53,376 bases of DNA from assembly GCA_903834475.1 (NCBI GenBank), contig CAILJH010000252.1, positions 1 to 53,376 on the forward strand, given 5' to 3'. The notes under the pieces were generated by a model. The model searched no databases. It saw only the letters and a program-made list of their open reading frames with translations, and was not told where the DNA came from. A program made the translations under genes and the position numbers. Shown here one piece after another: positions 16,064 to 24,703 of the stretch (the first letter of the stretch is position 1; each line of letters opens with the position of its first letter). This DNA is from an uncultured Prolixibacteraceae bacterium. Lineage in GTDB: Bacteria > Bacteroidota > Bacteroidia > Bacteroidales > Prolixibacteraceae.

Positions 16064-18025
16064 ATGAAATTCAAAGTAATTCTTTGTCTTTTGGTTCTTG
16101 TGTTTATAGCTGAAAAAATTGAAGCACAGAAACTCACAGATACCATTCCAATTCAGGAGGTTCAGGTTTTTGGGAAACGAACTATCGAAGAAGCCGGCAT
16201 GTTGGTTACGCATATCGACACGCTGGAATTTCAGATGATGAAAGCTCAAACCGTTTCCGAATTGTTGTCATCCTTTTCACCGGTTTTTTTGAAATCGTAT
16301 GGAAGAGGCTCAGCGGCAACAGCTTCGTTTCGTGGGACAGCACCTTCGCACACGCAACTGTACTGGAACGGAATCAAACTAAACTCATCGATGCGAGGAG
16401 ATGTCGATTTCTCCTTGTTTCCGGTTTATTTCATCGATAATATTAGTCTTTTACACGGAGGTAGTTCCCTGCAGTCGGGTTCTGGTGCATTGGGAGGCAG
16501 TGTTTTAATAAACAACAAACCTGACTGGACCAATAAGCTGAGTATCGGGTATGTTCAAACCGTCGAAAGTTACTCAACAGTCAAAGAATATATCAACTTC
16601 GGATTTGGAAATGGGAAGGTTCAGTTCAAAACACGGCTATTTTCTGATCGAAGTAAAAACGATTTTCCTTATTTCAATTATGGGGTTCTGCCTATGCATG
16701 AAACGAAACAGAAAAATGCAGCTTACAAAAAATCAGGAATACTTCAGGAAGTTTATTTGCGGCTCAATAATCAAACGTTGTCGGCTAAAATCTGGGCTTA
16801 CCAGAGCGATCGCGATTTGCCGCAACTCATGTCTTTTGAAGGCGATGCCCGAAAGGAAACACAAAATGATCAGAATTATCGTGCCATTTTTTCATGGAAA
16901 TATATTACTGAGAAAAGTAAACTGGAATGGATTGGTGGGGCAAGTCTCAATGAATTAGACTATTTCAGGTCAAGTACTGAATCAGGGTTTGTTAATTTCA
17001 ACAGCCAAAGCAAGGAGAAAAGTTATACCAGCCAAGTCAACTTTGATTGGAATCCGAAGGAGACTTTGAGTTTTAACTGGTCGTTGAATACAACGTTTGA
17101 CCAGGTATCTGTTTTTGATCGGGTTCAAAAATCAGGATACGACAAGAATCAATTGGCCATGTCACTTCTTAATGCCGGACATTTCCAGTTAGCACCTGAA
17201 GTATCACTTTCGTTATTATTTCGCAGTGAAATCTATAACAGTAAGTTAATAATTTTAATTCCGACTTTAGGTATAGAATATTACCTGAATGAGAAAAAGG
17301 AAAGTTCATTAAAAATGAACCTGTCACGCAATTATCATCAACCGGGATTGAATGATTTGTACTGGATTCCGGGAGGAAATCCTGATCTGAAGCCGGAGAA
17401 TGGATATGAAGGTGATTTAAGTTATTCGCTTTCTGCAAGGCACGAAAAAACAACAATTTCCGCTCAGATTACTGGTTTTGCTTCAATGATTAACGATTGG
17501 ATTGTTTGGCAACCTGCTTCAAACGGTGCATACTATTGGGAAGCAAGTAATCTTCGTAAAGTGTTTGCCCGCGGAGCAGAGTTTCAGACATCATTTCAAT
17601 CTGAGATAGCGAATGCCGTATTGATTAATCTGAAGGGTAATTATTCGTACACGGCCACTTCAAATGTTGATGCTGTTCCATCAGTCGATGGATCGAGAGG
17701 TAAGCAGCTGATTTACATACCAAAACACAAAGCGAATATATTTGCAGAAGCTGATTTTAGAAATTATTACCTGAAGATCAATGCTCCGTTTACCGGGAAA
17801 CGATATACATCAAGCAATAATGTGGAATCCGACTATGAAAAGGTTCTGAATCCATATTGCTTGGTCAATTTGAGTTGTGGAAAACAGTTTAATTTAAATG
17901 TTTTCAAGGTAGATGCTTCGCTGAATATTGAAAATCTGGCCAATGCTGATTACATGGCTATTTTGTGGCGCCCAATGCCCGGACGGTACTATTCGTTAAC
18001 CTTAATGTTTAATTACCGAAAATGA
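16064..18025 (+). CDS. btuB: TonB-dependent receptor, BtuB-type (cobalamin)
   Basis: Outer-membrane active transporter. Signal peptide 1-22 (MKFKVILCLLVLVFIAEKIEA). A TonB-box-like stretch, DTIPIQEVQVFGKR, lies just after it. The plug domain (about 45-150) contains LLHGGSSLQSGSGALGGSVLI. The 22-strand-type barrel runs to an aromatic C-terminal strand. At 653 aa it has the BtuB size, without the SusC-type N-terminal extension. ATG 16064 is preferred over TTG 16034 because the signal peptide begins there. Cobalamin as substrate rests on the upstream riboswitch and the BtuG-like gene that overlaps its stop by 4 nt (ATGA). Confidence 0.88.
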   Translation: MKFKVILCLLVLVFIAEKIEAQKLTDTIPIQEVQVFGKRTIEEAGMLVTHIDTLEFQMMKAQTVSELLSSFSPVFLKSYGRGSAATASFRGTAPSHTQLYWNGIKLNSSMRGDVDFSLFPVYFIDNISLLHGGSSLQSGSGALGGSVLINNKPDWTNKLSIGYVQTVESYSTVKEYINFGFGNGKVQFKTRLFSDRSKNDFPYFNYGVLPMHETKQKNAAYKKSGILQEVYLRLNNQTLSAKIWAYQSDRDLPQLMSFEGDARKETQNDQNYRAIFSWKYITEKSKLEWIGGASLNELDYFRSSTESGFVNFNSQSKEKSYTSQVNFDWNPKETLSFNWSLNTTFDQVSVFDRVQKSGYDKNQLAMSLLNAGHFQLAPEVSLSLLFRSEIYNSKLIILIPTLGIEYYLNEKKESSLKMNLSRNYHQPGLNDLYWIPGGNPDLKPENGYEGDLSYSLSARHEKTTISAQITGFASMINDWIVWQPASNGAYYWEASNLRKVFARGAEFQTSFQSEIANAVLINLKGNYSYTATSNVDAVPSVDGSRGKQLIYIPKHKANIFAEADFRNYYLKINAPFTGKRYTSSNNVESDYEKVLNPYCLVNLSCGKQFNLNVFKVDASLNIENLANADYMAILWRPMPGRYYSLTLMFNYRK

Positions 18026-19176
18026 GAGATAATCAAGGAAAAAGGAAAATGGAAAAAGGAAATTCAGGCCTTGTTGGAAATCAAATGAATGGCATTCGTC
18101 AGGCTATTTTAACTTTAACTTTTCTCGGATTGTTGCTCTCGTCTTGTTCTAAAAGCCCTGTTGATACGGTCTTCTTTGATTTTTCCGGTAACCGGGGAGT
18201 ATATATCGTCAATGAAGGCAATTTCATGTACGGCAATTCGTCGTTGTCATTTTATGATCCTGCAGCAAAACGGGTTTATAATCAGATATTTCAGGCCCGA
18301 AATGGAGTGCCTTTGGGCGATGTGGCGCAATCAATTTGCCTTTGGAATGGAATTGGTTTTATAGTTGTTAATAACTCAGGCAAAATCTATGTAATCGACA
18401 GTCATACAGCTGAATTTAAAGGAAGTATTTCAGGATTGAGTTCACCAAGGTATGTTCATGTAATCAATTCGGAAAAGGCTTATGTTACTGATTTATATTC
18501 CCGAAAGATAACTGTTTTTAATCCTCAGACACTTCAGGTCATAGGCAGTATTCTGGTTGGTAATTCACAAGCGGACTTTAATCAACATTCTACCGAGCAG
18601 ATGATCCAATATAAAAACAGAATATTTACCAACTGCTGGTCGAATGATAATAAAATTCTCGTAATTAACTCGGATACAGATCAATTAATAGATTCAATTG
18701 AAGTTTTCAAACAACCAAATAGTCTGATACTTGATAAGAATAACAAAATTTGGGTTTTAACTGACGGAGGTTTTGAGGGAAGTCTGTATGGCAATGAGCA
18801 ACCTGGTTTATTGAAAATTGATGCTGAAACCCATGAAATTGAACGGACGTTTCGGTTTCCAGCCGGCAATCATCCTTTTAATTTATCTGTGAATCCAACG
18901 AAAGACACTATTTTCTTCCTGAACAAACACGTCTGGAAAATGGCGGTTACCGACAAGCGACTACCGGAAAAGCCATTTATTGCTTCGGAACATACCGATT
19001 ACTATGGTGGATTTTATAGTTTGGGAATTGATCCGCTAAATTCAGAAGTCTATGTAGGAGATGCCATAGATCACAGGCAATACGGAATTATTTACCGCTA
19101 TTCTGCTTCCGGAAAGATAATTGATCAATTTAAAGCCGGGATTTCTCCCGGAGATTTTGGATTCAAAACCGAGTAA
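18022..19176 (+). CDS. btuG: BtuG-type cobamide-binding surface lipoprotein (beta-propeller)
   Basis: In gut Bacteroides, BtuG is a surface lipoprotein propeller that binds B12 with extreme affinity and sits on BtuB as a lid. Here a signal peptide ends in LLLSSC (lipidated Cys). The family opening is at GVYIVNEGNFMYGNSSLSF followed by PLGDVAQSI, then repeating YVTDLYSRKITVFNPQTLQVIG-type blades to the C-terminus (YncE/DUF5074-like). The first ATG overlaps the btuB stop; ATG 18085 gives a more standard signal peptide length and has GGAAA upstream, so the true start may be there. Last gene of the riboswitch operon. Confidence 0.85.
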   Translation: MRDNQGKRKMEKGNSGLVGNQMNGIRQAILTLTFLGLLLSSCSKSPVDTVFFDFSGNRGVYIVNEGNFMYGNSSLSFYDPAAKRVYNQIFQARNGVPLGDVAQSICLWNGIGFIVVNNSGKIYVIDSHTAEFKGSISGLSSPRYVHVINSEKAYVTDLYSRKITVFNPQTLQVIGSILVGNSQADFNQHSTEQMIQYKNRIFTNCWSNDNKILVINSDTDQLIDSIEVFKQPNSLILDKNNKIWVLTDGGFEGSLYGNEQPGLLKIDAETHEIERTFRFPAGNHPFNLSVNPTKDTIFFLNKHVWKMAVTDKRLPEKPFIASEHTDYYGGFYSLGIDPLNSEVYVGDAIDHRQYGIIYRYSASGKIIDQFKAGISPGDFGFKTE

Positions 19177-19184
19177 ATCCAGCA

Positions 19185-19649
19185 TCAAAAAATGGGAACT
19201 TCGCGCTTAAAGGTTTCGTCGAGCGAAATGAATGTTTCGGTACTTGCTATTCCGCTTATTTTCTGAATCTTATCGCTCAAAATATCTTTTAAATGCTCGT
19301 TATCTTTTGCATAAACCTTCACAAATATGGCATATTGACCGGTTGTATAATGACATTCCACGATCTCAGGAATTTGTTTAAGATTCTCAGCAACAACTGA
19401 ATATAGATTTCCTTTTTCAAGAAATACTCCGATATAAGTACATGTTTTAAAGTCTATTTTCTTTGGATCGATGTGATAACCTGAACCGACAATCACATTC
19501 ATATCAATCATGCGGTTAACCCGTTGATGCACTGCGGCTCTGGAAACTCCAACCTCAGAAGCAACATCTTTAAATGGGATACGTGCATTTTTGGATATAA
19601 TATCCAGAATTTTCATGTCAATATCGTCCAGCAGATTTCGTAAGGTCAT
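19185..19649 (-). CDS. Lrp/AsnC-family transcription regulator
   Basis: Feast/famine-type regulator (154 aa) with an N-terminal winged HTH (about 8-55, IPFKDVASEVGVSRAAVHQRVNRM) and a C-terminal RAM/AsnC ligand and oligomerisation domain (about 70-150, ending in TFISLDETFKREVPIF). Lrp-like proteins form octamers and respond to amino acids or related metabolites; the ligand here is unknown. A close paralogue lies upstream on the same strand and shares the VECHYTTGxYAIFVKV segment, so this is a tandem duplication. The gene converges with btuG. Confidence 0.9.
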   Translation of the reverse strand: MTLRNLLDDIDMKILDIISKNARIPFKDVASEVGVSRAAVHQRVNRMIDMNVIVGSGYHIDPKKIDFKTCTYIGVFLEKGNLYSVVAENLKQIPEIVECHYTTGQYAIFVKVYAKDNEHLKDILSDKIQKISGIASTETFISLDETFKREVPIF

Positions 19650-19751
19650 GATTGTATTTTGTATGAATTAGATTACAATGATTCAAAATTAGCTAAATAA
19701 CGATGATTTTGATTATAAATAGAGTAAAATATTTCAATTTGTAAATAAAAT

Positions 19752-19788
19752 TGAAAAGGGTGCCATTTTTGAATAGCACCCTTTTCGT
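19752..19788 (-). terminator. Intrinsic terminator after the second Lrp/AsnC gene
   Basis: Perfect 11-bp stem GAAAAGGGTGC (19753-19763) / GCACCCTTTTC (19776-19786) with A/T-rich flanks, just past the end of the gene at 19807. Confidence 0.8.
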
Positions 19789-19806
19789 ATAAATATTTTA
19801 ACCGGT

Positions 19807-20286
19807 TTATTTAATCGGAACCTGTCGTTTAAACTCCATTTCAAGTGAAATAAATGTTTCAGTCCGGGCGATTCCTTCAATTTCCTGAAGATCTTCGTCA
19901 ATAAGCTTTTTCAAATGCTTATTCGTCTTGGTCTGAACTTTAATAAAAATGGCATAAGAGCCTGTCGTATAATGACATTCAACAATTTCAGGAATATTGA
20001 TTAATGCCTCAACAACTTGCTGATGAAATTTAGCTTTTTCGAGGTGAATGCCCATATAGGCACAAGTAAAATAGCCTAATTTTTGAGGATTAACTATAAA
20101 TTCACTTCCAGATACAACTCCCAGATTCAGTAAACGCTGAACCCGCTGATGAATGGCTGCTCCTGAAACGCCACATTCGCGGGCAACTTCCAGAAATGGA
20201 ATTCTCGCATTCTTAGTGATCAGTTTAAGGATTTTTTCATCCAGTTCGTCGATATTTGGCAGTGGTTCTATGTGCAGTTCATTCAT
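19807..20286 (-). CDS. Lrp/AsnC-family transcription regulator (paralogue)
   Basis: 159-aa regulator with the same layout as its downstream neighbour: HTH with IPFLEVARECGVSGAAIHQRV (about 28-60) and a RAM domain ending TFISLEMEFKRQVPIK. The two proteins agree in the effector-domain core (IPEIVECHYTTGSYAIFIKV) but differ in the recognition helix, so they probably read related ligands and different operators. Each has its own leader; a terminator separates them. The 195 nt upstream show no recognised operator. Confidence 0.9.
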   Translation of the reverse strand: MNELHIEPLPNIDELDEKILKLITKNARIPFLEVARECGVSGAAIHQRVQRLLNLGVVSGSEFIVNPQKLGYFTCAYMGIHLEKAKFHQQVVEALINIPEIVECHYTTGSYAIFIKVQTKTNKHLKKLIDEDLQEIEGIARTETFISLEMEFKRQVPIK

Positions 20287-20481
20287 AATGTTTAGTTATA
20301 ACTGTCGTTTGAAGATTTGAAACGTAAAAGTATAAATAATTGACAAATATTAAATATTCTCACTGAAAAACATCATGTTTGTAACGATTTGAAAGCAAAG
20401 CTTAATAAATCCAAACAATTGGAATGCTCAGTTTGAAAGTGGATAGTTAAAATTTTAAGCGTCTTTGGAACCCGGAAATTC

Positions 20482-21756
20482 TTATTTCAGGATTGTCCCG
20501 ATTGTCAGTTTCTCTGAAAAATCTGTGATGTCATTTCCTGAAGGAGATTGAAAAACTTTCAAATCAAATTCCGGAATTACAGCCAAAATATGGTCGAAAA
20601 TATCGGCCTGGATGCTTTCATAATTCGTCAGTTGTTTTTCCTTGCAAAAGGCATAGATTTCTATTGGCAAACCTGTTTCTGAAGGCTGTAAATGCCTGAC
20701 AAGGAAAGTCATATCAAGATTTATATTGGCATTGTCTTTCAGATATTCTTCCAGATATTTTCTGAATATACCTAAATTGGTTTGTCTCCTGCCGTTAGGA
20801 ACCGAAAGATCTTCGATACCAAGGTTTCTATTGTGTTCGGATATTTCATTTTGCTTTTCAGTCACATAATTGCTAAGGAGTCTAAATTTCTGAAACTTAT
20901 CCAGCATCTGATCATCACAAAACCGGACACTTTTCATATCGATGTTTATCGAACGTTTGATTCTCCGGCCATCAGATTCCTCCATACCTGACCAATTCAT
21001 AAATGAATCGGTAACCAGGGAATAGGTTGGTATGGTCACGATAGTTTTATCGCCATTCTGAACTTTTACAGTATTCAACGAAATGTCGATCACGTTTCCA
21101 TTGGCACCATGCTTTGGAACTTCAATCCAATCGCCGGGTTTCAGCATTTTATTGGCTGATAATTGAATACTTGCAACCAAACCCAGAATGGTGTCTTTAA
21201 AAATTAACAGCAGTACTGCAGCAATTGCACTCAGTCCACCCAATAAAACCAATGGCGATTTGTTTAAGATGACCGCGATAATGAAAATTGCGGCAACAAA
21301 GTAAACAAGGATCATGACCAGTTGGATATATCCCTTTATGGAACGCGTTGCAGCAAATGGAGTTGTAAGGTAAATATCGTTCGATGCATGTAAAACGCCT
21401 GAAACTACCTTCACAAAAATGATCACGAAATAAATATTGGTAATCATAGCTATGAAGCTTGTTACCTCAGGTATTTCAGAAAAATTGCCGGAATAATACA
21501 ATACCAAGGCAGAAGTCAGATGCGATGCTGACTGAAAAACTTTCCGTTTCAGCAGGAAATCGTCCCACTCGGTTTTCGATTTTTCGACTAACCGGTGGAT
21601 AATCCGGATAGTAATCATTTTTGTAACCCAGTGAACGATAACGGCTACAATGATGATGGCCGCAAATGTTAAAAGTACAGCGGTAAGCCTCGCATACAAT
21701 TCCAGAAAATCCAAATCCAGAAAAATCTCATTCAGAAGCAAATAAAGTGATCGCAT
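20482..21756 (-). CDS. Mechanosensitive ion channel, MscS family
   Basis: Inner-membrane channel protecting against osmotic down-shock (424 aa). About five hydrophobic helices occupy residues 1-185. The MscS pore and beta domain follow (about 175-265): GGLSAIAAVLLLIFKDTILGLVASIQL, then MLKPGDWIEVPKHGANGNVIDISLNTVKVQNGDKTIVTIP. An extended cytoplasmic domain runs to the C-terminus. This longer layout is like E. coli YbdG (MscM) and not the 286-aa MscS. Monocistronic. Confidence 0.9.
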   Translation of the reverse strand: MRSLYLLLNEIFLDLDFLELYARLTAVLLTFAAIIIVAVIVHWVTKMITIRIIHRLVEKSKTEWDDFLLKRKVFQSASHLTSALVLYYSGNFSEIPEVTSFIAMITNIYFVIIFVKVVSGVLHASNDIYLTTPFAATRSIKGYIQLVMILVYFVAAIFIIAVILNKSPLVLLGGLSAIAAVLLLIFKDTILGLVASIQLSANKMLKPGDWIEVPKHGANGNVIDISLNTVKVQNGDKTIVTIPTYSLVTDSFMNWSGMEESDGRRIKRSINIDMKSVRFCDDQMLDKFQKFRLLSNYVTEKQNEISEHNRNLGIEDLSVPNGRRQTNLGIFRKYLEEYLKDNANINLDMTFLVRHLQPSETGLPIEIYAFCKEKQLTNYESIQADIFDHILAVIPEFDLKVFQSPSGNDITDFSEKLTIGTILK

Positions 21757-21861
21757 GGGATAAATATTTTATTCGTATTAGAAGCCTCAAAATTATAAAA
21801 AGCATTAAAATTACCATATTAAATTATTGGTCATTCAAGTCCGCCGAAAGCTTGGCCGCAG

Positions 21862-22416
21862 TCATGATTTTGCCGTGAAATGATATACAGAATCGTAAAT
21901 CCTGGCTTTTATCTGGATCAATGAATCATGAGATAATTCCACCGGAAAACTCATTAACAGCATTTTAACATTTGTTTTACTGATGGAGTAGGGTGGTTGG
22001 TAGTATTCCAGGTCACACACATGAAAATTCAGTCGTTCATAGAAAGCAACTCGTTTTTGAGCCATTTCGGTAATCGGTTCTTCCACCTCAAGAATGATCG
22101 GAGTTAATATTTGACCTTGCAATTGTTGGATTACCTGATTTCCAAATCCTTTTCCACGATCAGTATTCTGAATTGCAAAATGTTCAACAAAATGGAATTC
22201 ATTCAGATTCCAAACCGAAAGCAGACCGATTATCCTTTTCAGGTCATAAATTCCAAGAAAATTAAAAGAAGGATTTGACAGTAAATCAATTGTTTGCGAC
22301 CATTCACGCCGCTCATCCGAAGGAAAAGCTTCTTCATAAATAGTTCTGAATTCATGAGTTAATTCAGATGAATGTGTCAAACGAATTAATCGTAATGAAT
22401 TTTCGTCAATCATCAA
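21862..22416 (-). CDS. GNAT-family N-acetyltransferase
   Basis: 184-aa acetyl-CoA-dependent acyltransferase. The GNAT core includes the acetyl-CoA loop motif VEHFAIQNTDRGKGFGNQVIQQL (Q/RxxGxG/A type) at about 78-100, and AFYERLNFHVC near residue 130. The substrate cannot be told. It overlaps the upstream arfB gene by 11 nt, so the two are co-transcribed. Confidence 0.8.
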   Translation of the reverse strand: MMIDENSLRLIRLTHSSELTHEFRTIYEEAFPSDERREWSQTIDLLSNPSFNFLGIYDLKRIIGLLSVWNLNEFHFVEHFAIQNTDRGKGFGNQVIQQLQGQILTPIILEVEEPITEMAQKRVAFYERLNFHVCDLEYYQPPYSISKTNVKMLLMSFPVELSHDSLIQIKARIYDSVYHFTAKS

Positions 22417-22819
22417 TTTTTTGCCGTTTTTGCTTGATCTCTGATTTGATACGTTTGCCAGTTAATCTCTTTTCGATTGAAGTATGTGTAGGTTTTGTCC
22501 GTTTTCTTCGTTTAACGGGCTGCAATGCTTTTGAAATGAGCAAATAGAACTTTCGGATTGCATCTTCCTTGTTGCTCAGTTGCGACCGGTCAATTTGCGA
22601 AACCACGCTGAAAATGCCATCAATACTAATCTTTTTTGCAAGTTTTCTTTGAAGTATTTCCTTCTGTTCATCAGTAAGCAGCATGGAATTCTGAATTTCG
22701 AACCGAAGTTCGACTTTCGAATTCACTTTGTTTACATTCTGACCGCCGGGGCCACTGCTTCTGGAAGTAAGAAACTGAAATTCAGACGATAAATCAGGAA
22801 TATTTAGTATTGGTTCCAT
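22406..22819 (-). CDS. arfB: Peptidyl-tRNA hydrolase ArfB (ribosome rescue)
   Basis: Codon-independent release factor that frees stalled ribosomes. It has the catalytic loop RSSGPGGQNVNKVNSKVEL (GGQ motif at about residues 24-26) and a basic C-terminal tail rich in Lys/Arg (KRRKRTKPT onward) that enters the empty mRNA channel. At 137 aa it is standard for ArfB/YaeJ and too short for RF1/RF2. It lies between a YkgJ-type protein and an acetyltransferase with almost no spacing. Confidence 0.92.
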   Translation of the reverse strand: MEPILNIPDLSSEFQFLTSRSSGPGGQNVNKVNSKVELRFEIQNSMLLTDEQKEILQRKLAKKISIDGIFSVVSQIDRSQLSNKEDAIRKFYLLISKALQPVKRRKRTKPTHTSIEKRLTGKRIKSEIKQKRQKIDD

Positions 22820-22822
22820 TGG

Positions 22823-23440
22823 TTACAAGTCTTTCTCAATCGACGGATTCTTTTTTGTTCTGGGTTTTCTTACCGGCTTATTGGCATAGTAATAAGCTAC
22901 TTTTTCAATGGCTTTTCGGATACTTACATTAATCAGATTATAGTCGTTAGCCAATTGAGGATCAATATAATAGATCTGATAGTAGAAATCTGAAACCACC
23001 GGAATATGCATGTCCGAATTGATTCGCAGCATGGTTTGTTTATATTCAGCTGCGAATTCATTTTTCATGAGTGAGCAGGTGTAAACGGCGAGTTTGGCAT
23101 TTTTATCTCGAACGCCTGAAAATCCAAAAAGCCGGCAGATTAATCCCCGGTGAGCATAAATTGAACAACCTGCTGTTTGCCCGGGAACCTGAGTCTTGGC
23201 TAAATTAATGCAATGTTCCGGGTTGGTTTCCAACAAATCAAGCGCAGCTTCATGCAGATTATTTTTTACCAAATAGTAAGCAAACGGAAGAAACTCGAGC
23301 ACATTGGCTTCCAATCCTTTTTTTCGGCAACATAAATCGCAATTTGTCAGGCATTTAAGGCCTGATTGGTTGCCAAATTTGGTGGTTTCCTTATCTAATT
23401 GGTTGAAAACGCGTTCAATTTTCCTGATTTTATCAAGCAT
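22823..23440 (-). CDS. YkgJ-family cysteine cluster protein
   Basis: 205-aa cytoplasmic protein with the clustered cysteines expected for a metal or iron-sulfur site: CLTNCDLCCRKKGL near residues 30-43, then GCSIYAHRGLICRLFGF at about 95-111 and a further Cys near 125. Family function is unclear; Zn or Fe-S binding is predicted from the CxxxCxxCC pattern. First gene of a short operon with arfB and the GNAT gene (3-nt gap). Confidence 0.78.
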   Translation of the reverse strand: MLDKIRKIERVFNQLDKETTKFGNQSGLKCLTNCDLCCRKKGLEANVLEFLPFAYYLVKNNLHEAALDLLETNPEHCINLAKTQVPGQTAGCSIYAHRGLICRLFGFSGVRDKNAKLAVYTCSLMKNEFAAEYKQTMLRINSDMHIPVVSDFYYQIYYIDPQLANDYNLINVSIRKAIEKVAYYYANKPVRKPRTKKNPSIEKDL

Positions 23441-23479
23441 AAATATACCTCGTGTAAACGTGCGGCAAAATTAGTTTTT

Positions 23480-24022
23480 TTAAGGTTCCCACGGCGATTG
23501 ATGGTTGGAAATACTTACACGGGTTTCGACCTTAAAATTTTTGGAAACCTTATATTGCATAAACACCGAAGCCCCTTTGGTACTCATATTCTGCATGGAG
23601 GAATTCATGCGTGGTTGATCAAAGACCGACTGAGCTCCAAAACTGTTACCGCCAAATGTGAGGCGATCATTCATTCGATAACTTGACTGATTAAAAACAA
23701 CACCACCAGAATATAAAGGCGAAAATCCAAACCCACTGATTGAGAATGCTTCAGAAGAGACATTGGGAGTATTCAATGATTTCAAAAAACCGAGATTTTT
23801 TCTATAGTCGGTCAGAAGGGGTTGATGAAACAGGAATGGATCAATCAAGCTGATTTTATTTGTAGAATAGGAATCACCAAAGAGAACAGGCATAACCATA
23901 TTCGATGGTGCAGCAATAAGTTCAATTTGAGACTTCTGAATACTGTCTAAAACAATTTCCTCCTGTGCAGAGGCTATAAGCATTGCACAGGAGGAAATGA
24001 TTAATAAAACAAACCGTTTCAT
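23480..24022 (-). CDS. Exported protein of unknown function
   Basis: 180-aa protein with a clear signal peptide (1-19, MKRFVLLIISSCAMLIASAQ). The rest is Ser/Asn/Phe-rich with alternating hydrophobic residues, compatible with a small beta-structured envelope protein. No family recognised. It follows the PorT-like barrel gene by 9 nt, so the pair is probably co-expressed and may work together in the outer membrane. Confidence 0.65.
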   Translation of the reverse strand: MKRFVLLIISSCAMLIASAQEEIVLDSIQKSQIELIAAPSNMVMPVLFGDSYSTNKISLIDPFLFHQPLLTDYRKNLGFLKSLNTPNVSSEAFSISGFGFSPLYSGGVVFNQSSYRMNDRLTFGGNSFGAQSVFDQPRMNSSMQNMSTKGASVFMQYKVSKNFKVETRVSISNHQSPWEP

Positions 24023-24031
24023 ATCGAAATA

Positions 24032-24625
24032 TTAGAATTTCACACCCAAACTGATGACAAAAGTGCCATTTTTGGTGTCAAAATCAAAGTTAGGAGTATC
24101 GTATATGTTGCTGCTGAATTGCTCCTTTCGAATATCCAGAGATAGAATAAGAAAATCAAGACCCACGCCATATTGCCAACCAAAGAAGCTGTTTTTCAGA
24201 TTATCTTCTGTAAGCTGGCCTTTGGCACTTTTGTCGGTTAAGAATGAGAATACCGGACCAGCCAGAACTCTAAGGTTAAATGCTTTTTGATCAAGGATTT
24301 TAAATCCAATCAGAGCCGGAACATCAATAGTTTTTAAATTGAACGAATTAATAGTTGACAAACCAACATTATCAACACGAACAACTTCCCCCTTTTTCGA
24401 ATTGGAATAAGCTTCAGGTTGAATATAAAACCTGCCGAGATTAATTCGTGCAAATGCACCAAACTGATAACTGGCAATTGTTTTAGGAGTATAATCAGCC
24501 ATGTTTGTCGAAATTTTGGACGTATTAATTCCGGCTTTTAATCCAAAGTCAAAGGCTCCCTGAGCTTTTCCTGAAAGAGCGAATCCAACTAATATCAATA
24601 GAATACTAAGCTTTTTCATATCCAA
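24032..24625 (-). CDS. Outer-membrane beta-barrel protein, PorT-like
   Basis: 197-aa protein with signal peptide 1-21 (SGKAQ). The remainder is an 8-strand-type barrel typical of the Bacteroidetes PorT/OMP_b-brl_2 family: starts FDFGLKAGINTSKIS, ends GTFVISLGVKF with the C-terminal aromatic residue. Family members include PorT of the T9SS, but most are uncharacterised and this one cannot be assigned to T9SS. First of a two-gene unit. Confidence 0.82.
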   Translation of the reverse strand: MDMKKLSILLILVGFALSGKAQGAFDFGLKAGINTSKISTNMADYTPKTIASYQFGAFARINLGRFYIQPEAYSNSKKGEVVRVDNVGLSTINSFNLKTIDVPALIGFKILDQKAFNLRVLAGPVFSFLTDKSAKGQLTEDNLKNSFFGWQYGVGLDFLILSLDIRKEQFSSNIYDTPNFDFDTKNGTFVISLGVKF

Positions 24626-24703
24626 TTTATTTATTAAACGTTTATAAAATACTTCTATTGTTCATTCATATTGCCTTTTTCGCACACCAACAAAAAATGG
24701 TTT

